NCBI GenBank assembly: GCA_002713145.1
Contig: PAVS01000008.1
Span: 1 to 64,000 of the forward strand
Source: Halobacteriovoraceae bacterium
GTDB lineage: Bacteria > Bdellovibrionota > Bacteriovoracia > Bacteriovoracales > Bacteriovoracaceae
Direction: 5' to 3'
Length of the DNA stretch: 64,000 nt
Position numbers and translations under genes: made by a program. Below the pieces are notes generated by a model. That model searched no databases. It saw only the letters and a list, made by a program, of their open reading frames with translations, and was not told where the DNA came from. Positions 15,659 through 25,089 of this stretch are shown here, in pieces (the first letter of the stretch is position 1; each line of letters begins with the position of its first letter).

Positions 15659-18307
15659 TTAATTCTTGAGTGTTGCTCTCAAATCATTTAGTTTTTGCAT
15701 GGCCTGAAGGGGAGTTAGATTATTGATATCTAAATTTTTCAGCTCTTCTAAAACAGGGGAGCTGACTTCTTCATAGACTTTTTCTGTCGCCATTCCAAAC
15801 ATATCTAATTGATTGGTATGAACATCATTTAAGAGATTTTGATTTTCGTTTTCAGATTCAAGCTTCGCCAAAATTTGAGAAGAGCGATTCAGCACTTCCG
15901 TGGGAAGACCTGCAAGTTTGGCCACATGAATTCCATAACTTTGAGCCGCCCCTTCTTCAATCAGTTGATAGAGAAACTCCACATGGCCATTGGTATTAAT
16001 GGTTTTCACCGTTAAATTTTTAGCTGCATCAATGGTGTCCACGAGTTCAATCAGCTCATGATAGTGAGTGCTAAACAAAGTTTTAGCGCGGGTCTTATCT
16101 ACAAAGTATTCAACCAATGACCAAGCAATACTTAATCCATCATAAGTTGAAGTTCCTCTTCCAATTTCATCTAAGATAATAAGTGAGTTCTCAGTGGCGT
16201 GACGAATAATTTCTGCGGTCTCACTCATCTCCACCATAAAAGTAGATTGGCCTTTAATGATATCGTCGCTAGCACCAAGTCTTGAGAACAAGTAATCAAC
16301 CAGACCTAGTTCTGCAGACTGGGCCGGAACAAATGATCCTACCTGAGTGAGAAATTGGATAATGGCCATCTCACGCATGACAGTGGTTTTACCGGCCATA
16401 TTGGGACCGGTGATCAGGCCAAAATATTTCTCTTCGTCTAATATCAGATCGTGGCAGACAAATTGGTCTTGGATATTAGATTTAATAAGAGGGTGCCAAG
16501 CTTGTTTAATATTAAGTAATTTGGTGGACACAATCTTTGGTTTAGTGAAATCTTCTTGCAGCGCTACCCAGGCAAAACTTTGCATCACATCGAGCATAGC
16601 AATGGCATTGGCTAATTCCATAATGAGAGTTGAATCATTTTCAATTTCTGTCACAAGAGTATTGAAAATTTTTCGCTCAAGCTTGAGGAGCTTATCTTGA
16701 GCACAAACCATTTCTCTTTCAAACTCGGCTAGCTCATCTGTTTGGTAGCGCTCACTGTTGACCAGAGTCTGTCTGCGCACAAAGTCTTTGGGAACTTTGC
16801 TCACATGGGATTTACTCACTTCAATGAAATAACCAGCAACGTTATTATTTTTAATCTTTAAATTATTAATACCCGTTTTTTTTCTATACTTTGTTTCCAG
16901 TTCAATAAGAGCATCTGTGGCATTGGTGCAAAGTTTAAACAGCTGATCTCTTTTTTTGGAACACCCTGCTTTGATGAGGTTTCCTTTCTCAAGGTTTGCT
17001 CCCACTTCATCATTAATGGTCTTTGCTATTTTTTTCGATAAGCTTGCTAAGAGCTCTAAATCTTTTTTGGACAACTTCGCAAGAAGTCCTTTGGGAAAAC
17101 CTTTGAGTTCTTTCTTTACCTCAAGATAAGTGTCTATAGCATTGGCCAAATTAATAAGGTCAGAACCATTCACTTTTTTAGTCGCCACCTTGGCCATAAT
17201 ACGATCGATATCTCTGACTTCGTAAAGTTTAGCACGCAGCTCTTTATGTCCATCAAAGCGCTCTAGAAAATATTCAATGCCAGCAAACCTGTTTTGAATA
17301 TCCGCTTCAGAGCGAAGAGGACTTTGCAGAACTGCTTTTAACTTTCTCGTTCCCATAGAAGTCTGACAGTGATCTAGAAAGCCAAGAAGAGAATCCTTAT
17401 ACGTCTCTCTTGATTTGGGAAAAATTTCTAGACCTATAAGAGTGGGATAAGAAACTTTCATGGCCTCTTCATTATTAACAATAGCAAAAGGTCTAATATG
17501 GGAGAGTGATTCTAAACCTTGAGTCGAATAGATATAATAACTTAAGGCCCCAATCGCTGGAATGATACCTGGATTGAGTTTAATCACTTGGTCACGTTTA
17601 TAAGTGGGTATGATTTTTTCGATATAAATAGCTGAGAATTTTTCAGCAAAATATTCATGAGATAAATAAGTCTGTAGGACCGCAGCACTTGATAGATATT
17701 CAGCTAGTTTTGGTTCTGCGTCCCATTGACCCATAAAAGAGATAAGCTCTTTGGGAGCGTAGATCATAAGTTTTTCAATCACATCATCCATGGAAGAGAG
17801 GGCCAGACCAAAAAAATCTCCCGTGGTGTAATCGATAAAAACCGCATAATAAGTGTCAGCTTCTTTTGACAAGCAAGCCATATAGGAGTGAGATTTAGTT
17901 TCACTTTTATCTAAATCATAGGGCATACCAGGAGAGACCACTTGCGTGACTGCTCGCTTAACTATACCTTTAGCTTCTTTTGGATCTTCTACTTGTTCAC
18001 AGATGGCTACTTTATGACCTTGCATCGTGATACGATCAATATAGGTATTCGCAGCGTGATGAGGAATCCCTGACATAGGAATAGGGAAGTCACCAATTTT
18101 TCCTCGATGGGTTAAAGAAATGTTGAGGAGTTTAGAAGCGAGCCTCGCATCTTCGAAAAATAATTCGTAAAAATCACCCATGCGAAACATCAGTAAAATG
18201 TCTTGGTACTCTTTTTTTATCTGATAGTATTGCTCCATCATAGGAGTGAGTTTGGTGCCACTTTCAATGATCATTTCCAAAGTGCCAAGTGTGGAATTAT
18301 TTGTCAT
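15659..18307 (-). CDS. mutS: DNA mismatch repair protein MutS
   Basis: MutS recognises mismatches and starts repair with MutL. The mismatch-contact region is intact (MFRMGDFYELF, with the Phe-x-Glu context, about 41-51). The ATPase domain has Walker A GPNMAGKTT (about 632-640), Walker B LIILDEIGRGTSTYDG and the STHYHEL segment. At 882 residues it is slightly longer than E. coli MutS (853), the N-terminus adding about 20 residues before the usual LTPMMEQY. The true start might be the internal Met 12. It is divergent from lptC/A with a short shared promoter region. Confidence 0.96.
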   Translation of the reverse strand: MTNNSTLGTLEMIIESGTKLTPMMEQYYQIKKEYQDILLMFRMGDFYELFFEDARLASKLLNISLTHRGKIGDFPIPMSGIPHHAANTYIDRITMQGHKVAICEQVEDPKEAKGIVKRAVTQVVSPGMPYDLDKSETKSHSYMACLSKEADTYYAVFIDYTTGDFFGLALSSMDDVIEKLMIYAPKELISFMGQWDAEPKLAEYLSSAAVLQTYLSHEYFAEKFSAIYIEKIIPTYKRDQVIKLNPGIIPAIGALSYYIYSTQGLESLSHIRPFAIVNNEEAMKVSYPTLIGLEIFPKSRETYKDSLLGFLDHCQTSMGTRKLKAVLQSPLRSEADIQNRFAGIEYFLERFDGHKELRAKLYEVRDIDRIMAKVATKKVNGSDLINLANAIDTYLEVKKELKGFPKGLLAKLSKKDLELLASLSKKIAKTINDEVGANLEKGNLIKAGCSKKRDQLFKLCTNATDALIELETKYRKKTGINNLKIKNNNVAGYFIEVSKSHVSKVPKDFVRRQTLVNSERYQTDELAEFEREMVCAQDKLLKLERKIFNTLVTEIENDSTLIMELANAIAMLDVMQSFAWVALQEDFTKPKIVSTKLLNIKQAWHPLIKSNIQDQFVCHDLILDEEKYFGLITGPNMAGKTTVMREMAIIQFLTQVGSFVPAQSAELGLVDYLFSRLGASDDIIKGQSTFMVEMSETAEIIRHATENSLIILDEIGRGTSTYDGLSIAWSLVEYFVDKTRAKTLFSTHYHELIELVDTIDAAKNLTVKTINTNGHVEFLYQLIEEGAAQSYGIHVAKLAGLPTEVLNRSSQILAKLESENENQNLLNDVHTNQLDMFGMATEKVYEEVSSPVLEELKNLDINNLTPLQAMQKLNDLRATLKN

Positions 18308-18334
18308 TTATGTCCCTGCGTACGAATTCTTATG

Positions 18335-18340
18335 TATAAT
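18335..18340 (+). promoter_or_regulatory. -10 element for lptCA operon
   Basis: TATAAT preceded directly by TG lies 52 bases ahead of the ATG at 18392. No clear -35 is seen. It is the only strong -10 in the mutS-lptC gap. Confidence 0.4.
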
Positions 18341-18391
18341 GTGTGTAATAAATAAATATCATAAGTGGAGAAAACACGTCAAAATTGCCCC

Positions 18392-19378
18392 ATGCACAAT
18401 AAAAAATCTTTAGCGACAATATTTATTTTTATTTTGCTCAGTTGTTGGGTGATGTATATCTCACTTTCAGCTGACACCAGAAAACTGAATAATGAGGTGG
18501 TCGCAGAGGCGAAAATGGAAGAGATCTCTGAATTCGATGAAGTTCATTATTTTAGGTCTACCGCTAAAAAACCGGACTTTGAGTTAACTTCCCAGTCACT
18601 TGAGATCATCAACCAAAACTTAATGAAATTTATTGAGCCGCAAGGGGTGCTTTTCCAAGCTGACCGTAGCTTAAAATATTCCGCAAAGCGCGGGAATATG
18701 AATCAAAAAAAGCAATTTCTGACTTTAAGTGGAGATGTTTCACTCAAGGATAAATTATCAGATTATAAAAGCGAAAAACTTACTTATGACGGCCAAAAGA
18801 AACTTATGCATGCTTCTGGTGGAATTAATTCAGAGATCATAGATGAAAAAACCAGAGATATTATCAAAATCAGCTCAGAGTATATGAGTTCAGATTTAAA
18901 TTCTGAAATTGCAGTCTTCACTGGGGACGTTAAAGGACAAATCCAACGCAGACGTAGATATGAAGGTGGGGTTAAGTTTCAATCAGAATTAATGGCTTTT
19001 AACTCACCGAAATCACAGATATCACTCGATAACTATGTGGAAATTCGACGAAATAACTATTATTTAACTGCTGGTAGGGCGGAGATATTTTTGGAGAACT
19101 TTAATAAAAAGCTCAAGTATTACACCCTATATGACGATGTGAAACTAGAGGAGAGGATAAATCTCCCATCAGGGAAAAGCCAATTAAGAAGGGCTTTCGC
19201 TGAAAAGCTAGAGGCGAGGCAAAGAGAAGGGAAAGTCATTCTCACCGGAGCCCCTCGAGTAGAGCAAGGCAAAGATATTATTAAAGGATATCAAATAACC
19301 TTGAAAGAAAATGTTGAGCTCGTTGAAGTGGATGATGCCAAATCGAGTTTTAGCATTAAGAGGAAAAAAGATGATTGA
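18392..19378 (+). CDS. LptC-LptA fusion, LPS export
   Basis: This protein has one N-terminal membrane segment (about 8-25), then two successive beta-rich blocks of the LptC/OstA type. The first (about 40-160) is LptC-like, with FTxxSxxxxxxNQ-style LSGDVSLKDKLS and SEKLTYDG repeats. The second (about 160-325) is LptA-like: FTGDVKGQ, LTAGRAEIFLE, LYDDVKLEER, FAEKLEAR, VILTGAPRVEQGKDIIKGYQITL. No separate lptA lies before lptB, so one polypeptide probably forms both the inner-membrane anchor and the periplasmic bridge for LPS. A GTG at 18365 is an alternative start; neither start has a good ribosome-binding site. It overlaps lptB by eight bases. Confidence 0.78.
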   Translation: MHNKKSLATIFIFILLSCWVMYISLSADTRKLNNEVVAEAKMEEISEFDEVHYFRSTAKKPDFELTSQSLEIINQNLMKFIEPQGVLFQADRSLKYSAKRGNMNQKKQFLTLSGDVSLKDKLSDYKSEKLTYDGQKKLMHASGGINSEIIDEKTRDIIKISSEYMSSDLNSEIAVFTGDVKGQIQRRRRYEGGVKFQSELMAFNSPKSQISLDNYVEIRRNNYYLTAGRAEIFLENFNKKLKYYTLYDDVKLEERINLPSGKSQLRRAFAEKLEARQREGKVILTGAPRVEQGKDIIKGYQITLKENVELVEVDDAKSSFSIKRKKDD

Positions 19379-20099
19379 AGGAAGTTTTCAAGCAAGAGAA
19401 CTTAAAAAAATTTACGGACCAAGAACGGTTGTTAAAAGCGTGAGTATTGATGTGAGTCGCGGTGAAGTGGTGGGTCTATTGGGGCCCAACGGTGCTGGTA
19501 AGACAACATCTTTTTATATGATGGTAGGTCTCGTTAAAACTGATAACGGAGTTATTGAGCTTAACGGAGAAGATATAACTAAACTTCCCTTGCATGAAAG
19601 AGCAAAGAAAGGAATTGGTTATCTTCCACAAGAAGCTTCGGTGTTTAGAGAACTCAGTGTTGAAGAAAATATTTATTCAGTGCTAGAGATACGAAACCTC
19701 TTTAAAAATGAAAAAATGAATTCGCTTGAGCGATTAATAAAGGAGTTTGGATTAAATCATATTAGAACATCGAAAGGACGAGAGCTCTCTGGGGGAGAAC
19801 GCCGCAGAGTAGAAATAGCGAGATGTTTGGCCCTTGACCCTATCTTTGTTTTACTTGATGAACCATTTGCTGGAGTCGATCCCCTTGCAGTAAGTGATAT
19901 CCAAAAAATTATAAGGGATTTAAAAGCGAGAAATATCGGCGTTTTGATTACGGATCACAACGTGCGAGAAACACTCGGGATAGTAGATAGAGCTTTTATC
20001 ATGAGTGCGGGAGAGTTACTTGTGAGCGGAACCCCTGATGAAATAGTGGATTCTGAAATTGCTCGAAAATTTTATCTCGGTGAAGAATTTAAAATGTAG
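19371..20099 (+). CDS. lptB: LPS export ABC transporter ATP-binding protein LptB
   Basis: LptB powers LPS extraction with LptFG. It has Walker A GPNGAGKTT, Q-loop YLPQEASVFREL, ABC signature LSGGERRRVEIAR, Walker B FVLLDEPFAGVDP and the H-loop DHNVRE, all in LptB form. The ATG at 19371 is preceded by AGAGG with seven-base spacing and overlaps the end of lptC/A. The longer upstream frame has no support. Length 242 matches E. coli LptB (241). rpoN follows 97 bases later, the order seen in proteobacteria. Confidence 0.95.
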   Translation: MIEGSFQARELKKIYGPRTVVKSVSIDVSRGEVVGLLGPNGAGKTTSFYMMVGLVKTDNGVIELNGEDITKLPLHERAKKGIGYLPQEASVFRELSVEENIYSVLEIRNLFKNEKMNSLERLIKEFGLNHIRTSKGRELSGGERRRVEIARCLALDPIFVLLDEPFAGVDPLAVSDIQKIIRDLKARNIGVLITDHNVRETLGIVDRAFIMSAGELLVSGTPDEIVDSEIARKFYLGEEFKM

Positions 20100-20196
20100 T
20101 TTATTCACTCATGAAGAGCTGAATGTTTTATCAAATGGAATTGGGTTAGAAATAAATATTTTCAAATAATAATTTGAAAAGTGCGGAGTAATTGTT

Positions 20197-21654
20197 ATGG
20201 CCCAAAAAATGTCATTAAATCTAAAGCAAAGTCAGAACTTAGTTATCACGCCCCAGCTGCGGCAGGCGATTAAGCTCTTAACTTTGACTCACTTGCAGAT
20301 GACTCAAGAGATTGCCAAAGAGATGGTTGAAAATCCTATGCTAGAAGAATCTGAGAGCATGAGCACTCGGGAAGAAATAGCAAAAGATGAGCGCGGCACT
20401 AAAGAAGCGCAGTCAGATGACTTTTCCGGTCCTGAGATTGTCGATAAAGGAAAAGATGATTTTGATTGGGATAAATATGCTGACTCTTTTAACTCAACCT
20501 CATCCACTCCCTATACCAAAGAGAGTTTCTCAAAAGACGATGCTCCCAATTATGAAAACATGGTTTCTCGTGGAGACACCTTACAAGAGCATCTTGAGTG
20601 GCAACTTCGAATGGAAGAATTATCTGAAGACGAACTCAACTTTGCTCTCAGTATCATTCACAATATTAACGACGAAGGTTATCTAGATGAGAATATAGAA
20701 GAGCTTATCGCCAAGGGAAAACTCGAACGTGACCTTGCTTTGGATATGCTGCATTTAATTCAGAACTTTGACCCCGTCGGATGTGCGGCTAGAGATCTGC
20801 GAGAATGTTTGCTTATCCAGGCCTATGCTCTTCCAGATCATGTCCCTTTGGTAGAGTTGCTGATAAAAAACCATTTGGATGACCTTATCCAAAAAGATTT
20901 TAAAAAGATTTCTAAAGACACAGGAATTGATATCAATCGTATTAAGGATGCTGAGTATATACTTCACTCCTTAAACCCCAAACCAGGGCGCACAGTTTCA
21001 GCGGAAGCTACTCAATATGTTATCCCAGATATTTATATCAAAGATATCGGCGGAGAGTTTGTAGTTAAGCTCAATGATGAAGGAGTGCCAAAACTAAAAA
21101 TTAATAATCTGTATAAAAAACTTATCAAGCAAGAAGGAAAAACTCCTGCCAATGATGAAGCGTCTGAATACGTTCAAGAAAAGTTAAGAGCCGCTTTATG
21201 GCTAATTAAGTCTATTGAAAATAGGCAGAAAACGATTGAGAAAGTGACAAACGCAATTCTTAAAAACCAACCAGAGTTTTTCAAAAAAGGTGCGGCTCAC
21301 TTAAAGCCGATGATTCTTAAAGATATCGCCAATGAAATTGGTGTGCATGAATCCACCGTCTCAAGAGTGACAAAAGATAAATATGTGCACACTCCTTTGG
21401 GAACCTTTGAGTTGAAGTACTTTTTCAATGCCGGAATTGGCGGCAAGAACGGTGGTATTGATATTGCCAATGAGAGCTTAAAACTCAAGATTAAAGAGTT
21501 AATTGATAATGAAGATAAAAAGAAACCACTGTCGGATCAAAAAATAGCGGACATACTAAGTAAGTCTGACATCAAGGTTGCCAGGAGAACTATTGCTAAG
21601 TACCGAGAAGCATTGAATATTTTATCTTCATCCAAGCGTAAACAAAAAAGCTAG
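20197..21654 (+). CDS. rpoN: RNA polymerase sigma-54 factor RpoN
   Basis: Sigma-54 directs core polymerase to -24/-12 promoters and needs AAA+ activators. The Gln/Leu-rich region I (LKQSQNLVITPQLRQAIKLL, residues 8-27), an acidic spacer, the core-binding domain, the HTH (HESTVSRVTKDKYVHTPLGTFELKYFF) and the RpoN box ARRTIAKYRE (about 462-471) are all present. GTGCGGAG upstream of the ATG is a plausible ribosome-binding site. It sits between lptB and hpf as in E. coli. No activator (bEBP) gene is in the window. Confidence 0.97.
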   Translation: MAQKMSLNLKQSQNLVITPQLRQAIKLLTLTHLQMTQEIAKEMVENPMLEESESMSTREEIAKDERGTKEAQSDDFSGPEIVDKGKDDFDWDKYADSFNSTSSTPYTKESFSKDDAPNYENMVSRGDTLQEHLEWQLRMEELSEDELNFALSIIHNINDEGYLDENIEELIAKGKLERDLALDMLHLIQNFDPVGCAARDLRECLLIQAYALPDHVPLVELLIKNHLDDLIQKDFKKISKDTGIDINRIKDAEYILHSLNPKPGRTVSAEATQYVIPDIYIKDIGGEFVVKLNDEGVPKLKINNLYKKLIKQEGKTPANDEASEYVQEKLRAALWLIKSIENRQKTIEKVTNAILKNQPEFFKKGAAHLKPMILKDIANEIGVHESTVSRVTKDKYVHTPLGTFELKYFFNAGIGGKNGGIDIANESLKLKIKELIDNEDKKKPLSDQKIADILSKSDIKVARRTIAKYREALNILSSSKRKQKS

Positions 21655-21767
21655 AGGGTTAAGATAACTTCAAAAAGTTATAAAATAATAGGAATCTTTT
21701 AACTCACTTAGAGTTTATTCCGATGTATAATGAAGCACTAAACCAAAAAAGGAAAAGAGGTTTATTT

Positions 21768-22160
21768 ATGAAAATTACTAGTACGTTTAAACACCTTGAA
21801 CACACAGAAGCGCTTGATCAAAAAATCCAAGCGAAATCTCAAAAACTTAAAAAGTATTTTGAGGGAAATTTTGAAGTTCAATGGACGTGTTTTGTGAGAG
21901 ATGACGGTGCTCATTGCGCAGAGATTAAACTGCTAGGTCCTAGTTTTGAATATCACGCAAGTGCTCATTCAGATGTTCTGTATAAGACGCTAGACTTGGC
22001 GATTAATAAAATTGAAAAGCAAGTCCACAAGAAAAAAGATAAGTGGAAAAATAGAATCTCAAAAAAACATGCACCTTCGGTTAAGGATCAACAAGTATCT
22101 CAATCAGAATGGGATGAAAAGTATTGGGAAGCAAAAGAAGAAGAACACAAAGCATCTTAA
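21768..22160 (+). CDS. hpf: ribosome hibernation promoting factor, short form
   Basis: This 130-residue protein of the HPF/YfiA family blocks the ribosomal A and P sites and stabilises inactive ribosomes. It starts MKITSTFKHLEHTEALDQKI and keeps the basic second helix segment YKTLDLAINKIEKQVHKKKDKWK. A short charged tail follows; the long-HPF dimerisation domain is lacking. AGAGG at 21756-21760 supports the ATG at 21768 over one at 21723. It is the last gene of the lptCA-lptB-rpoN-hpf block, closed by a strong terminator. Confidence 0.92.
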   Translation: MKITSTFKHLEHTEALDQKIQAKSQKLKKYFEGNFEVQWTCFVRDDGAHCAEIKLLGPSFEYHASAHSDVLYKTLDLAINKIEKQVHKKKDKWKNRISKKHAPSVKDQQVSQSEWDEKYWEAKEEEHKAS

Positions 22161-22164
22161 AATA

Positions 22165-22193
22165 GAGCCCCTCTTACGAGGGGCTTTTTTTTT
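22165..22193. terminator. rho-independent terminator after hpf
   Basis: AGCCCCTC, a TTAC loop and GAGGGGCT form a perfect stem (22166-22185) followed by a run of Ts to 22193. It overlaps the stop codon of the convergent secreted protein gene, for which it may act in reverse less efficiently. Confidence 0.92.
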
Positions 22194-22662
22194 AGTCTTC
22201 GCACATAATTCTATTGCTAATGAATCGCTCACAAATCAGAAAACCATTTATTTCTAATTTATCTTGAGACAAATCGAGAATATAAGACCTTGATCCTGCA
22301 GAAGAATCAAGTTCAAACTTAGAACCATCATTTTTTCTAATAACTATTTTTTTAGCACTGGTGGTTTTGCTTGACCAAAATCCAGCTCTATCACCAAGCC
22401 TGCAACCTCTATTCTCGTTCGTCTCAATGATGAGATCTTCAAGAATTTCTATATTGTGCTCTCTGCGATCTAGTATGATTTTAGTTTGCTTGCAGCCGTT
22501 TTGATTATCACCACAGCTTTGTTTTGTTATTGAGAGTTCATTATTCATATGACCACTGTTCATCACAATTGTCCCTTTGCTATTGGTACAAGTCGTTTGG
22601 AAAAAAGAAGCCTGAGCGGATAAGGTTGTGAAAGTGATAAGTGTCATTATAAGTGTTTTCAT
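22192..22662 (-). CDS. secreted Cys-containing hypothetical protein
   Basis: The protein has 156 residues with a signal peptide (MKTLIMTLITFTTLSAQA, cleavage near 18) and six Cys in the mature part, suggesting disulphides and a periplasmic or extracellular location. Segments such as KIVIRKNDGSKFELD and LEINGFLICERF look beta-rich. No family is recognised. AAGGAG precedes the ATG on the minus strand. It lies 36 bases downstream of the serpin gene on the same strand and may be cotranscribed with it. Confidence 0.65.
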   Translation of the reverse strand: MKTLIMTLITFTTLSAQASFFQTTCTNSKGTIVMNSGHMNNELSITKQSCGDNQNGCKQTKIILDRREHNIEILEDLIIETNENRGCRLGDRAGFWSSKTTSAKKIVIRKNDGSKFELDSSAGSRSYILDLSQDKLEINGFLICERFISNRIMCED

Positions 22663-22698
22663 TTTATTCTCCTTAAAATTATTTAAAGTTTTGGTTAA

Positions 22699-23979
22699 TT
22701 ATGGATTAACGACTGACCCGCTAAAAAGAACGGCCTGTGTGTTTCTATCGACAATGGCAAACATAAACGGTCGATCAAGAATAATATTCTTCTGAACTCC
22801 AGGTCCTACACTCGTCGCTCTTACTCCACCGATGACAGTGACAGCAGCAGCTTTAATGCCTTTTTCATCGAGTTCGATTTTAGTGTTTTGTTTAATCAAT
22901 CCCACTTTAGAAGGAAGTGATCCATGCGTTGCCATTTGACTAAAATCAGCTCGATCTAAGAAGAGATCATTAAGACCCATTTCAAGGGTTAATTTTTCAT
23001 AAGCTTGCATTGAAACGGAATAATCAAAGCTAAACTTAGGCATGATAACTTTGGCGTTTAATGATTCGCTTCTTGAAACAAGGGCAGGAAGAGTTAGCTT
23101 TTTAATTTCTGATTGAAAAAAATCAAGTTGACTCTTTTTAAGCTCTTTTCCCTGTTTAGGAAGATAAGCAACAAAGGCTAAATCAGTTCCCTCTTGATCA
23201 GAGTTGAGCTTCATGGCCACCATTTCGCTTTCATCTTCGAGTTCCATATAGTTTACAAACTGAGTTGAAGCCATCATCTTTGGAACGGTTCGCTCTCCAT
23301 TGGCGAGAGTGAAAACAGGAGCACTACGAGTGAGTTCATAAAAACGCTCAGACCATGAGGCTTCCATATAAGTCGCATTCATCACCATCCAAAGCATATC
23401 TTTCATCTCTGAATGTTTAATAATTTTTTTAACCAGACCATTGGTATTGTCTTCGGCCCATTTATTGACTGTTGCTACTGAAGCTTCATCATTAAAGTTA
23501 AGAACCTGATGTTCAGCGTGATAAAAAGTTTTGGCCGTATCGATAAACTCAGGACTAAAACTGTACTGACCACCATTTGGAAAATAAGTTGTTCTCCAAA
23601 TACTATTGTTTGTAGTGATGACAGCAGGATTTAAATAGAGTGACCTTGTAGTGAGATCAACTCTTTGTTGTTCGGTAAAATTGATTGCATTTCGCATAAC
23701 AAGATTTGATTCGTTAAGGTGTTCAATGCTTGTATCTAAATAATCCTCTAAAGTTGTTCGTGTCCACCCAGCACTTCCGTTTGCCACGATTGAAAGGGCT
23801 TGTTGGAGTGAAGTTCCTGAGATCATAAAGTTCTCAGTTTTATCGGTTGTTTTTATAATAGATGTGGCTAACTTTTCTCCTAGAAAGTTGTTGGTCCTAA
23901 CTGCTTCATCTGTGGCAGAGAAAGCAGAGCTTAAAGTTAAGGTGGTTGTGGTGAGTAAGGTTAATAATTGTTTTTTCAT
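22699..23979 (-). CDS. secreted serpin-family protease inhibitor
   Basis: The 426-residue protein has a signal peptide (MKKQLLTLLTTTTLTLSSAFSA). The serpin fold markers follow in order: NFMISGTSLQQALSIVANGS, NATYMEASW (canonical NAxYFKGxW), VPKMM, LPKQGKEL, MPKFSFDYS, and near the C-terminus the reactive-centre hinge ELDEKGIKAAAVTVIG (369-384) then DRPFMFAIVDRNTQAVLFSGSVVNP. Ala at P12-P10 favours an inhibitory mechanism, but Ile at P14 and Lys at P13 are unusual. The scissile site probably lies around VRAT, with Arg or Ala as P1. It could protect the cell from its own or a neighbour's proteases. Confidence 0.92.
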   Translation of the reverse strand: MKKQLLTLLTTTTLTLSSAFSATDEAVRTNNFLGEKLATSIIKTTDKTENFMISGTSLQQALSIVANGSAGWTRTTLEDYLDTSIEHLNESNLVMRNAINFTEQQRVDLTTRSLYLNPAVITTNNSIWRTTYFPNGGQYSFSPEFIDTAKTFYHAEHQVLNFNDEASVATVNKWAEDNTNGLVKKIIKHSEMKDMLWMVMNATYMEASWSERFYELTRSAPVFTLANGERTVPKMMASTQFVNYMELEDESEMVAMKLNSDQEGTDLAFVAYLPKQGKELKKSQLDFFQSEIKKLTLPALVSRSESLNAKVIMPKFSFDYSVSMQAYEKLTLEMGLNDLFLDRADFSQMATHGSLPSKVGLIKQNTKIELDEKGIKAAAVTVIGGVRATSVGPGVQKNIILDRPFMFAIVDRNTQAVLFSGSVVNP

Positions 23980-24228
23980 AGTACACTCCTACGGGTTAGG
24001 TTAATTCTGAGTTAAAGATACTGTAGTTGAGTGCTCGGGAATAGATTTAGTTAATATAATTCCATGCTTAGAATTAATTATTTTATAAACTTAAGTGGTT
24101 TAAGTGTCTGAATATTCATTTATACCTATAGGCTATGGAAAAATTACAATTCATATAAAGAAAATACTGCAGCGCGTAAGATTGTGTTAAATCATATAAT
24201 ATAAAACTTATTTATCAGGAGAATATCT

Positions 24229-24717
24229 ATGAAATTAACCTACGCTGCATTGTCTTTCATTTTAAGCTTGAGTGCTTTTGCTAATGACATGGGAAATCTT
24301 GAGAAAGTGAATAAGAAAAAGGCAAAGGTCATTATAAATGAAGTGCTAAAAAATATTTCTGCTAAAAAAGAAGTGGTTTGTTACAATAATATTAATCAAA
24401 CTGCTCATCAAAACTCACCGACTCTCGCTAGCGCCCAGTTGGCCAAAACAATTAAACTAAAACGTGGAAACATGTATGTTGATAAATCCAATAAATTAAA
24501 AACCAATATTTTAATTACAACAAAATATCCTTTTGGATCACAAGATATTGAGATCGACCTAAGTGAAGATCATACTGAGGTCCTTAGTTATAGAATTACC
24601 AACTATAGACATTCTCAAAGCCAAGTTAATACGGGAACTATTCTCGAGCCGGTTTATGAAATGCCAAGAGTTACAGGAGTTAAGAAACTCAAAGATCTTA
24701 TTTGTGAGTTTAAATAA
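24229..24717 (+). CDS. secreted hypothetical protein
   Basis: The 162-residue protein has a signal peptide (MKLTYAALSFILSLSAFA, cleavage near 18) and a basic mature part with two Cys. CAGGAG lies ahead of the ATG. It is first in a run of three exported-protein genes joined by TAAATG junctions (24715-24720 and 25087-25092), which implies a single transcript with coupled translation. No family is recognised. Confidence 0.65.
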   Translation: MKLTYAALSFILSLSAFANDMGNLEKVNKKKAKVIINEVLKNISAKKEVVCYNNINQTAHQNSPTLASAQLAKTIKLKRGNMYVDKSNKLKTNILITTKYPFGSQDIEIDLSEDHTEVLSYRITNYRHSQSQVNTGTILEPVYEMPRVTGVKKLKDLICEFK

Positions 24718-25089
24718 ATGCCAGCATTTTTATTGTCACTTATAATGCCGCTGGCTTTTTCAGCTGAACTTCCTGAAAATCCAGCGGACTCAGTTAAAAA
24801 AGCTACCTCTCTTTTAATTGAGCAAGAGCTTCAGTGTGAAACTGTAACTGATTGTGTGTTGATTCCAGTAGGAGCCAGACCATGTGGTGGTATTGATAAA
24901 TATCTCATCACTTCAAAAAATCACACAAAAATGGAGCAAATCAAAAAGTTATCTGAGCTTTCAACTGAATTGGAAAAAGATTATATTGTTGAGAATGCAC
25001 TCTATGGTATTTGTCTTCCACCTACAGTTCCTATGACGGCGTGTATGAATGAAAAATGCGTCGAGATATTAGAAAAGGTCAAAAAATAA
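24718..25089 (+). CDS. secreted Cys-rich protein, CGG family, copy 1
   Basis: The 123-residue protein starts MPAFLLSLIMPLAFSAELPENPAD with a short signal peptide. The mature domain has six Cys in the order CETVTDC, then PCGG, a single C, and CMNEKC near the end. This CxxxxDCxxxxxGxxxCGG pattern is shared with the gene at 25645, which also starts its mature part with xPENP. The pairing suggests three disulphides in a small compact domain. The start codon directly abuts the upstream stop. Function is unknown; small Cys-rich secreted proteins can be inhibitors or toxins but nothing here proves it. Confidence 0.65.
   Translation: MPAFLLSLIMPLAFSAELPENPADSVKKATSLLIEQELQCETVTDCVLIPVGARPCGGIDKYLITSKNHTKMEQIKKLSELSTELEKDYIVENALYGICLPPTVPMTACMNEKCVEILEKVKK

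Noticed and set aside
20100..20196. Sigma-54 (-24/-12) promoters near rpoN
   Set aside because: No GG-N10-GC element with the TGGCAC...TTGC context was found here or in other intergenic regions I inspected.
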